A stretch of DNA of 64,000 nt, from contig JAYJMM010000110.1 in assembly GCA_037349105.1 (NCBI GenBank), forward strand, positions 1,922,001-1,986,000, in the 5' to 3' direction. Position 1 is the first letter of the stretch. Each line of letters starts with the position of its first letter. This stretch comes from Limnomonas spitsbergensis (taxonomy: Eukaryota > Chlorophyta > Chlorophyceae > Chlamydomonadales). The notes beneath the pieces were generated by a model that did no database searches, was not told the origin of the DNA, and saw nothing but the letters and a program-made list of their open reading frames with translations. Shown here piece after piece: positions 12,301 through 24,300 of this stretch. The position numbers and the translations under genes are program-made.

Positions 12301-15300
12301 TCAAGCTCAAGCCTCGACATCACTTGTATCATCGTCCCCCCTCCTCATATCCTTAATTATTTATAATACCCGTACATAATTTAAAAAAACCTGCACCCTG
12401 AATCCGGTACCGGTAATTCATTTAAAAATCCATTTGGATTAAAAAACCTCCCTAACTGACCTTCTCAAGCTTGGCTTTGATGTTCATCATCATGCGCCGG
12501 ATCTGGCTGGAGTAGGTGGCCAACAATGCATCGTACGCCGACCTGAGAAATAAAAGTAGGGTTGAGACCAGTGTGAGTGTCTCTGCACAGGCACTAGCTG
12601 CCTTGCGGCTGGAGCATGTGGCCAACATCGTGTCGTACGCCGACCTGAAGTGAAAATCAAGGTCAATTGTCAAGGTCGATTGATTTCAAGGGTGGGGATC
12701 TGGGTATTTTTGTGAACGTATTCGCATGGGCACTGGTTGCCGTGCAGCCGGAGTAAGTGGCCCACAACGCGTCGATTGTCGACCTGAAAAGTTCGGGTTT
12801 GGATATCAGGTTTGTTTGAATATTTGTTCACAGGCACAAGCTTATCATGCTACCTTGCAGCTACTGTGTACACCTAACTGCCATAATCAGTACTGCACTG
12901 CCAGAACCTACATGGTACTGCCAGAATCTCCACTTCACATCCAGAATATCCACTAACCTGCCACAGTATACACTGTAATGTGAGTATCCACACAGTACTG
13001 TCAGCATTTACACTGTACTGCCAGGATTTTTTAGATTTTTAAAAGCGTCCTTTTAAAAAACATGCACACATGACTGCCGGAAATTTTTCCACACTACCAG
13101 TACCTACACTGTACTGCCAGTATCTACAGAACGTTCACATTTGTACCGCCAGCATCTTGACAGCGCTGCATGACCACACTGCATACACAATCACCATTGT
13201 ACGGCCAGCATCTTCATGGTTTTTAGATACCCCCCACATCTGAGCAGTACCCAACGTTGTACTGCACACATCTTGACAACGCTGCATGACCATACCGCAT
13301 ACACACTATCATGTGTACTGCCAGCATCTTAGCAGTAGCCACCTTGGCACTGCCAGCATCTTGACAACGCTGCAGGACCACACAACCTCCACACTAGCGC
13401 TTGTACTGTCAGCTTCTTAGCAATACCTACCTTGGCACTGCCAGCATCTTGACAACGCTGCAGGACCACACAACCTCCACACAAGCGCGTGTACTGCCAG
13501 CTTCTTAGCAGTACCTACCTTGACACTGCCAGCATCTTGACAACGCTGCAGGACCACACCACCTCCACACTAGCGTGTGTACTGCCAGCTTCTTAGCAGT
13601 ACCTACCTTGGCACTGCCAGCATCTTGACAACGCTGCAGGACCACACCACCTCCACACTAGCGCGTGTACTGCCAGCTTCTTAGCAGTACCTACCTTGAC
13701 ACTGCCAGCATCTTGACAACGCTGCAGGACCACACCACCTCCACACTAGCGCGTATACTGCCAGCTTCTTAGCAGTACCTACCTTGACACTGCCAGCATC
13801 TTGACAACACTGCAGGACCACACCACCTCCACACTAGCGCGTGTACTGCCAGCTTCTTAGCAGTACCTACCTTGGCACTGCCAGCATCTTGACAACGCTG
13901 CAGGACCACACCACCTCCACACTAGCGCGTGTACTGCCAGCTTCTTAGCAGTACCTACCTTGACACTGCCAGCATCTTGACAACGCTGCAGGACCACACC
14001 ACCTCCACACTAGCGCGTGTACTGCCAGGTACTTAGCAGTACCTACCTTGACACTGCCAGCATCTTGACAACGCTGCAGGACCCCACCACCTCTACACTA
14101 GCGCGTGTACTGCCAGCTTCTTAGCAGTACCTACCTTGACACTGCCAGCATCTTGACAACGCTGCATGACCACACCGCCTCAACACTCAACGTTTCTGAG
14201 AAGAAGGCCAGCTGTAATGGCAGCAAGAAGGAATATACCGGCACAAGGTGGGTGACATGTCTGGCAGATAAGTCGGGCGTTTAGGGTTAAGGGTAAACCC
14301 CAAACCCTAAATGTCCGGCAGCTAACTGGGGCGTTTGCATTTTGTTTAATGAAGGAATATACCGGCACAAGGCATCAGGGCCAGGGACTGCCAAGTGTAG
14401 AGCTGCACGCTCACGGTCTCTGAGAAGAAGGCAGGCTGCGAGGGAGGGAGGGAGGGAGGGAGGGAGGGAGGGAGGCAGGGATGGAAGAAGGGCGTTGGTA
14501 CATTTCCGGCAGTTAATAGGGCGGTGTCAATTGCTTACAAGCAAACACAAGGCAGCAGGGCCAGCGATGAAGGCCTGCCGAGGGCACCATAGTTTCTGCC
14601 GAGGGCACCATAGTTTCTGCCGAGGGCATCATGGTCTCTCTGAGGAATAGGCAAGCTACGAGGGCGACAGGGAGGGAGAAGGGAGGGCGTTCGGTAAGAT
14701 GCCCGGGTGCAAAACGGGGGGGTTTCCTTTTCTTTCAGAAAAAAAACAAGACCGCAGGGCTTAGGGAGTAGGGGCGCAGTGGGTAGGATGTCCTGATCAG
14801 CGAAGCTCTTATCCTCTGAGAAGCAGGCCAGCTGTGAGGGGAGCAGGGAGGGAGCGTTAGGGGTGGGTGGGATAAGCAGCTGCCAACCAGGACGCAGGGT
14901 AAAGAAACATGGGGGCTCAACAGCCTGCTTCGCCACAGCCTGCTGCAGGCGCCGCAGCCTGCTTCGCCGCAGCCTGCTTCGCCGCAGCCTGCTGCAGGCG
15001 CCGCAGCCTGCTTTGCCGCAGCCTGCACCGCTCCTATAAAATCCAGTCGCTCAAGATTTTACATTGAAAACCCCCAAAGCCATAAAAGCCCTTGACATGA
15101 AAAACACGAGCAGGCGCGACACAACTCCTACACACCGCTTCTGCGGTTCTGCCACACACTCCAGACGCCCAGGGTTTGAGATTACAAGAAACAACTGAGC
15201 CATAGACCCCGAACCATAAGGAACGCGAGGGTGCCGCACTGCCGTGCCTCGCACACTATTGCATGCTCGCATATTGTATTGTATATAAAGCCTGAGCCAA

Positions 15301-18300
15301 GCACCCTTCACATAAGATACACCAGCAGACGCCCCCCTCTGTGTATGCACCTTTCAACCTCTAAGGGTTTATATTTATCAGAACCCGAGCCAAATGCCCA
15401 CAGAGCATAAGAAACGCGAGGGCGCCCCCCTCGCACACCGCGTCTTCCTCTCCTGATCACAAAGGGTTCACGAATATTCAAAAACCTGACCCCTATACCC
15501 AGCAACACGAGCAGGCGCCGCACCTCGCACACCGTGCCTGCGCCTTGCAACCATTTCAGATTCAGGATTAAAGCCTGAGCCAAAAACCCTGGACGTGAAG
15601 AACAACAGCAGACGCCGCACCTCGCACACCGCGTCTTCATCCTCCAATAACTGAGGGTCTATGATGACAGGTATTACAACCTGACCCCAATACCCAGAAA
15701 GACGAACAGGCGCCGCACCTCACACACGGTGTCTGCGTCCGCCAACTGTTTCAGTTTTAGGATTGAAAGCCTGAGCCAAGTACCCTCAACATGTAAGAAA
15801 CAAGAGCAGGCGCCGCACCTCGCACACCGCATCTGCCACGTCCAGGCGCTGGGTGCCGATTTTTAGGGGTCCCGTCAGGTTCGCGATGCTGGCTGACCTG
15901 CACAAAGGTGTGGATAATTCACACACACGTGAAGCTACAAACCCTCCACACTTGAATCTTCATACTTGTGATGCTGGCTGCCCTCTGCGAGGAAGAGGGT
16001 TTTAAAAGCTAGTAAGGGTCTCGTCAGCTTTCAGGGTCTGGGGAGGCTAGGGTCCAGGGCTGCATCATTCAGGGTTTTTGAAAGAGTGTCTATAGGGTTT
16101 ATAATGGTGAACAGGTTTTACCAGCATAGGGTTTTTAGTATCAAGGTTTAGCGGCTCAGGTTATTTCAGGGTCTGGGGAAACAGGTTACAAAGAATTTCC
16201 AGCTCAAGATCTGTTAGGGCCCTGGCGAGAGACACACACCTGCTGGGTTTTGGGTGACTGGTTACCAGTGTAGGGTTGCAGGTCATTCCAGGGTTTGGGG
16301 GTACACAGAGGCCCCAGCTCAACATCTGTCAGGGCCCTGGCGAGAGACACACACCTGCTGGGTTTTGGGTGACAGGTTACCAGTGTAGGGTTGCAGGTCA
16401 TTCCAGGGTTTGGGGGTACACAGAGGTCCCAGCTCAACATCTGTCAGGGCCCTGGCGAGTGACACACACCTGCTGGGTGACAGGTCACCAGTGTAGGTTT
16501 TTTAGTATCGGGGTTTAGGGTTCCTGATTTTAGGGTTTTGGGTGACAGGTTCTCGGGTTAAGGGTGGCCGGTTTCAGTTGAGTAAGAGAGTTGAGGGTTT
16601 AGGGTTACAGGGTTCAGAGATCTGGGTGACAGCTTACAGATCTTAGATCTATCAGAGAACCCCACCAGTGAGAGACACGCACACCTGCGGATCACCCCGT
16701 CGAAAAAAAACAGGTTTCAGGTCATTTCAGGGGTTTTGGTAACAGCTTATATGGGGTTTTGGGCTCAAGACCTGTCAGGGCCCTAGCGAGAGACACACAG
16801 CTGGGTAATGGGTAAAACAGGGTTTAGGGTTCCGGGGGTTAAGGTAACTGGTTTCGGGGTTACTGGTTTCGGGGTTCCTGGTTTTACGGTCACTGCGTTT
16901 AGGGTTCCTGGTTTTAGGGTCGCTGGATTTTGGGTTCCTGGTTTCAGAGTTCTGGGTGACATGTTGCAAATTTAAACAGATTTATCAGGGAGTCCCAAAG
17001 AGGGAGACACGTATCTGCGGAACGCCCCCATAAACAAACAGGATGAAGGTCATTTTAGGGTTTTAGTAACAGCTTACGCGGGGTACAGCACTCAAGACCT
17101 GTCAGAGAACCCCAACAGGGGGACGCGCACACCTGTTGATCGCCCCGTTGAAAGAAAACAGGCTTAAGGTTATTTTAGTTGTTTTAGTAACAGCTTACAT
17201 GGGGTTTCAGCACTCAAGACCCGTCAGAGAGCCCCAACACACCTGCTGATCGCCCCTTAAAAAAGTGTATGGTACTCGGTTTTTCCATTTTTTTCCTAAC
17301 AGGTTACATGGTGTTCGAGTACTAAAGACCCGTCAGAGAGCCCCAACGGGGAGACACCCACTCCTGCTGAACGCCCCATATAAACACAGGTTTCAGGCTA
17401 TTTCCGGGGGTTTTGTGACAGCTTTAGTGAGGCCCTTGGTGACAGCCCCAACGTGAAGACACGCACACCTGCTGATCGCCCCGTCGAAAAACATGGAGGT
17501 CGCCGCCAGCGAGGCCCGGTTGAACGCCTCCTCCCCGGCCTCGATGCCGAACCTGTGGCTGGCTGCCGCCATGTCGCAGCTGTTCATGCTGCTGGCCCGG
17601 CTGACACCGCGCAAGCTGTTTGCACGGCTCGCGCCGCCGCCGCCGCCGCCGCCCTGTCCGCCGCTGCCGCGCAGGCTCTGGGCCCCGCTGGCAGAGACCA
17701 CATGCACGAAGCCCTCGACGATGATGCTGAGGTCGTTGACCAGGTCGCCCTCCGCGATCATCAGGGACTGCGGGATAAGGGTTCAGGGTTTGGGGTTTCA
17801 GGGATATTTACCGGCCGAGGGTTTGGGGGCAAAGGAGTGCGATGTACCACGATGCTGACGTCGTTGACCAGGCCGCCCTCCACGATCATCAGGGAATGGG
17901 GGTTCAGGGTTGAGGGTTCAGGGTTTAGGGTTTTGGGGATATTGACCTGCCCAGGATAAGGGGGGAAAGGAGTGTGATGTGCCACGATGAGTCAAGGGGT
18001 CTGGGGTTCAGGGTTCAGGGTGTAGGGTTGAAATAATCCCCTATTCATGTGCCCAGGTTTTGGGCATGAAGGGTGAGAAGTGTGCTGTGCACGATGCTGA
18101 GGTCGTTGACCAGGTCGCCCTCCACGATCATCAGGTACAAGGGTTCAGGGTTTGGGTCTTCGAGGATATTTGCCTATCCAGGGTTTGGGGGGAAAGGAGT
18201 GCGATGTGCCACGATGTGGAGGTCGTTGACCAGGTCACCCTCCGCAATCATCAGGGCTGGGGGTTAAGGGTTGAGGATTGAGGGTTGAGGGTTTGGGGGA

Positions 18301-21300
18301 AGTCGGGCGACGGAATCGCCGACAGAAACACACAATTGATGACAGCAAACAGGATGTAACGTGCGAGTCCTGGCCCGGGGGGAGGGTATGCCACACGGAG
18401 GTCTGGGGGGCTGTTACAATCGAATCGATAGGAGGCTGGGGGATTGATGGCAAGAAATAAAAATGTTTCCAATGGGAACAGGCTAAGGAAACAAAATGGA
18501 CCCTAACTGCCCCTGGATCTGCCCCTTGATCTGCCCCCCTCCCACACCGACCGCCTCACGTTAGGCATGAAGAGATCGATCCTGCTCGATATGAGGATTG
18601 CATCCAAGTACTTAGCCTTGCAGGCGCTGAACAGGTAGCACTGCTTGAGGTGACTCATGTACAGCATCCTGTCAACGGGGTCCAGGGTTTGGGTTGAGGG
18701 TTAAGCATCCGGGCTTAGGGTTTAGGGCTGGCCTTGCAGGCACTGAACAGGTAGCACTGCTTGAGGTGACTCATGTACAGCATCCTGTCAACGGGGTCCA
18801 GGGTTTGGGTTGAGGGTTAAGCATCCGGGCGAAGGGTTTAGGGCTGGCCTTGCAGGCGCTGAACAGGTAGCACTGCTTGAGGTGACTCATGTACAGCATC
18901 CTGTCAACGGGGTCCAGGGTTTGGGTTGAGGGTTAAGCATCCAGGCTTAGGGTTTAGGGCTGGCCTTGCAGGCACTGAACAGGTAGCACTGCTTGAGGTG
19001 GCTCAAGTACAACTTCCTGATTAACGGGGGTTGAAGGTTTGGAATAAGGGTTAAGCATCTGGGATTAGGGTTTAGGGCTGGCCGTGCAGACGCTGAAATG
19101 TAGCACTGCTTGAGGTGGCTCCAGTTCGGCATCCTGACACTCGGGGGGGTATGGGTTTGTGGTTTGGATTTCATGGCAAGGGTTAATGGTTTGTTGTTCA
19201 GGGTTGATGGCTGGACACGCTTTTTATAAGTGCCTCTAAGAAGTGCCTGTACGAAGCGCCTGTTAAAACATTTAGCACTATTTGAGGGTAGCTTATGTTG
19301 AGCGTCCTGACAGCGGGAGTGCAGGGCTTGACGTTAAAAAGATGTTAGGGTGAATGGTTTGTGGTTGCGGGCAGGACTTGCTTCTTACATGCAACACTGC
19401 ATACAACAACCCTTCAACAAGGGTTCAGGGTTAAGAGTTGAGATCAAATGTTACAGGGTCATGGTTACGGGTCAAGGGTTTGTGGTCTAGGGCTGGACAC
19501 ACTTCTTTAAGGTAGCATTGACGGAGTTGGTTAATGTAGGGCATCCTGACAAGCGTGCGTCCAGGGTTTGGTTGTGGGTTGTGGGTCCAGGGCTTATGGT
19601 TCAGGGTCGAGGGCCGGACACACTTCTTTTGTATAGGGTTTATGATTCAGGTTTGGACACGCTTCTTAGCGGTAGCATTGACGGAGGTGGCTCATGTAGA
19701 GTGTCCTGACCCGGGGTTTCAGGGTTTCGGTTTAGGGGTGAAGGTGTTTCGGGCTGGCCTTGTGTGTGGATGCCATCCTTTCATACAGCAGAATGCGTCG
19801 GCGGCCCACCAGAGCACCTTCCTCTTGATTGCGTCGGGATACATGGATATCACCTGCTCACCACATGCCATGCCTAGCATGCATGCATGCGCGCACATGC
19901 CGTTGATTAGTTATGAGCATGTGGCAATGTCCCATGTGCCTAAGACCCATGCGGCCATGCATCTGCGGCGCACCTGAGCACCTTCCTCTTGATGGCATCG
20001 GGATACATGGATATAACTTGCTCATCACATGCCATGCCTATCATGCATACATGCGCGCACATGCCGTTGATTAGTTATGAGCATGTGGCAATGTCCCATG
20101 TGCCCAAGACCCATGCGGCCATGCATCCGCAGCCCACCTGAGCACCTTCCTCTTGATGGCATCGGGATGCATGGAGAGCACCTGCTCATCAAATGCCATG
20201 CCTATCATGCATGCATTCATTAACGAGCACGTGGCCCCACATCCAATGAGCCCAAGACCCATGCGGCCATATGCTTCTGCGGCCCACCTGAGCACCTTCC
20301 TCTTGATCGCATCAGGATACATGGATAGAACCTGCTCATCACTGCACTGCTCGCTCTTGAACTGCAAATCCAAGTGCCTGCGCATGCTCGCCTTGATATC
20401 CTGAAACACGCGACAGGAAAGATGAGGTAAGGGGGGAAGGGTCCCTAGGGGTTTACTACCCTTAACTAATAATACTAAACAGGCCTTAGGAGGAGAACAA
20501 ACCCTGAACCCTGAACCTAAGGGGTTAGGGTGTAAACAGGCCTTCAGAGGAGAATGCAAGTGGAGGTGCATGCTGGCCTTTATCTCGTGGACATGCAAGA
20601 AGGGGGATGAGACACGCAGCCGGGGGTTCAGACAGGCCTTAAGAAGGGAACACAAGAGGAGGTGCAGGTGCCTGCGCATGCTGGCCTTAAGATCCTGCAA
20701 CATGCAAGAAGGGCATTGAGACGGGGGGGGGGGGGGGAGTCAGAGAGGCCTTCAGAGGATACCTTACCCTAAACCCCAAAGGGGGGAGGGCTTTAACAGG
20801 CCTTCAAAGGAGAAGACAAGTGGAGGTGCAGGCGCCTGATCCTATTGGCAATAATCTCCATAGACATGCAATAAGGGAGACTGCGGGAGGGGGGGGGGGG
20901 GGGGGGTGAGGGGTTCAGACCTGCCTTTAGATGGGACGAGGCCTAGGGGTCCAGGTGCATGCACATCTTAACCCTAAACCCTAGACGCCTGCAAACCTAA
21001 ACCCTCAACCCTAGGCGCCTGCACATCTTAACCCTCAACCCTAGGCGCCTGCACATCTAAACCCTGAACCCTAGGCGCCTGCACATCTAAACCCTAAACG
21101 CTAGACGCCTGCACATCTTAACCCTACACCCTAGGTGCCTGCACATCTAAATTCCGAACCCTAGGCGCATGCACATCTAAACCCTAAACCCTAGGCGCCT
21201 GCACATCTAAACCCTCAACCCTAGGCGCCTGCACATCTAAACCCTACACCTAGGCGCCTGCACATCTAAATTCCGAACCCTAGGCACATGCACATCTAAA

Positions 21301-24300
21301 CCCTAAACCCTAGGCACATGCAAACCTAAACCCTAAACCATAGGCGCCTGCACATCTTAACCCTTAACCCTAGGCGCCTGCACATCTAAACCCTGAACCC
21401 TAGGCACCTGCACATCTAAACCCTACACGCTAGGCGCCTGCACATATTAACCCTAAACCCTAGGCGCATGCACATCTAAATTCCGAACCCTAGGCGCATG
21501 CACATATCAACCCTACACCCTAGGCGTCTGCACATCTAAACCCTAAACCCTAGGCGCCTGCACATCTAAACCCTAAACCCTAGGCGCCTGCACATCTAAA
21601 TTCTGAACCCTAGGCGCATGCACATCTAAACCCTACACCCTAGGCGCCTGCACATCTAAACCCTAAACGCTAGGCACCTGCACATCTTAACCCTAAACCC
21701 TAGGCGCCTGCACATCTAAATTCCGAACCCTAGGCGCATGCACATCTAAACCCTAAACCCTAGGCGCATGCACATCTTAACCCTAAACCCTAGGCGCTAG
21801 CACATATAAACCCTACACCCTAGGCACCTGCACATCTAAACCCTACACCCTAGGCGCATGCACATCTGAACCCTAAACCCTAGGCGCCTGCACATCTAAA
21901 TTCCGAACCCTAGGCGCCTGCACATCTAAACCCTACACCCTAGGCGCCTGCACATCTAAACCCTAAACGCTAGGCGCCTGCACATCTAAACCCTAAACGC
22001 TAGGCGCCTGCACATCTAAACTTTAAACCCTAGGCACCTGCACTGCTTGCTTTGATCTCCTGCTGTATGCGCGAAGGGCGATGAGGCAAGGGGTGGAGTG
22101 TTCAGACAGGCCTATGGAGGAGGACAATGTGGTAGTGCAGGTGCCTGCGCATGCTGGCCTGGATCTTGTGCTGTATGCGGGGAGGGAGGTGAGACAAGGG
22201 TTTTTCAAAGAGGCCTTACCAGGGGAGGGAGCCTGCAGGATCCCTCCCTTATCATGGTGTCAGCGTCTGCTCTGAACACCAGCAACATGCAAGGCGGGCG
22301 ATGAGACAAGGGGGCGAGGATTCAAGGGGCCTACACGTGCCCGCCCCATTCCCACCCCCCCAACGCACTGGAGGCAGCTGGTTCAGCCCGCTGTACTCGT
22401 TCAGCATTTCGACCTTTGTCCTGAAGGAGTTAGATCGCTCGTCGCCTTTGACCATGAGCATGGTGATGGTGCCTGCATACACCAGAGTTTGAACGTGATT
22501 TAACAACAATCCAGCAACAATTCAGCAACAATTCAGCAACAATCCAGCCACAATTCAGCAACAATTCAGCTACAATCCAGCCACAATTCAGCCACAATTC
22601 AGCCACAATTCAGCAACAATTCAGCTACAATCCACCAACAATCCAGCCACAATTCAGCCACAATTCAGCAACAATTCAGCAACAATCCAGCCACAATTCA
22701 GCAACAATTCAGCTACAATCCAGCCACAATTCAGCAACAATTCAGCTACAATCCAGCCACAATTCAGCAACAATTCAGCTACAATCCAGCCACAATTCAG
22801 CCACAATTCAGCAACAATCCAGCCACAATTCAGCAACAATTCAGCTACAATCCACCAACAATCCAGCAACAATTCAGCTACAATCCAGCTACAATCCAGC
22901 CACAATCCAGCTACAATTCAGCTACAATCCACCCACAATTCAGCAACAATCCAGCTACAATTCAGCTACAATCCAGCTACAATTCAGCTACAATCCAGCC
23001 ACAATTCAGCAACAATCCAGCTACAATTCAGCTACAATCCAGCCACAATTCAGCAATAATTCAGCTATAATCCAGCTACAATCCACCCACAATTCAGCTA
23101 CAATCCAGCCACAATTCAGCCACAATTCAGCAACAATCCAGCTTCAATCCAGCTACAATCCAGCCACAATTCAGCTACAATCCAGCTACAATCCAGCCAC
23201 AATCCAGCTACAATCCAGCCACAATTCAGCAACAATTCAGCTACAATCCAGCAACAATTCAGCTACAATCCAGCTACAATCCAGCAACAATTCAGCTACA
23301 ATCCAGCAACAATTCAGCTACAATTCAGCTACAATCCAGCAACAATTCAGCTACAATCCAATAAATACCGACCTCAATAAATACCGACTTAACTAAATAC
23401 CGACCTCAATAAATGCCGACTTCAATCAATACTTCAATAAATACCGACTAAAACGACTAACGGTAAAGGCTCACGCGCCCTTGCAATATTTGCATACAAT
23501 GTTGTTCTTTTCAGGAAGGGTGGGATCCCAATAAATACAAAATAATACAATGCCCGTGCCCGTTAGATGTAAATTTTAAAGAAATCAAGTTTTAATTACC
23601 GTGAAGAATAAATCAGCCTTCCTGCACCCCCTAAGAAAACACAACTCAATATCTATACAAAGCCCAGCACCCCTTTTAGCACTGTTCATTAAGACCTGCG
23701 GGCGGAAATTACACTGTTTATTAATTCCTTGTTCACGCAGTCCCTCGTTCCAACCGATTCCGACTGGTTCCAACCGATTCCAACCGACTCTGGCCTGCAT
23801 ACGCTATCACATACCCCCCATATTATTTACTGAATAGTCCGTGCGGCTTATCGCGCACCCCTCGTAAGCAATACACCTGCGGGAAGGTAACCTAATCTGC
23901 GGTACCAGGGGACGGTACTCAGGGTGCCCTACCGACGCCATGATAGCACGATACGGCATGATACGGCATGATACGGCACAGGTTCAGCCGGATTGTGCTG
24001 CCATGAAGGACGCTGGGCACAATCGCTCGGAAGCAGTCAGAATCGGGCGGTGCGTGGATAATCCATCAAATAGCAAAATAGGATATACAGATACCCCCCA
24101 CTCACCCAGAGGGTGTCAGGGTAGGCCAGAATGGTGTTGATGTTGCAAGAACACACCCGCAGCAACGGTCTCTTCTGATTGCTTAAAGTGTTTAAAACAC
24201 CTTCATTGCAAGGCTCACAAGATGCGCCCAGCTTTTGCCCAGCTCGCCCTTTCTTTGGTCTCTGCCTTTTTTTTAAGGCCCTCCCTCCCTAACCAGGACG

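Noticed and set aside
22023..22208. Alternative exon 11 at 22.1 kb.
   Set aside because: Only the first 10-14 codons are preserved; no donor keeping phase to exon 12 is present.
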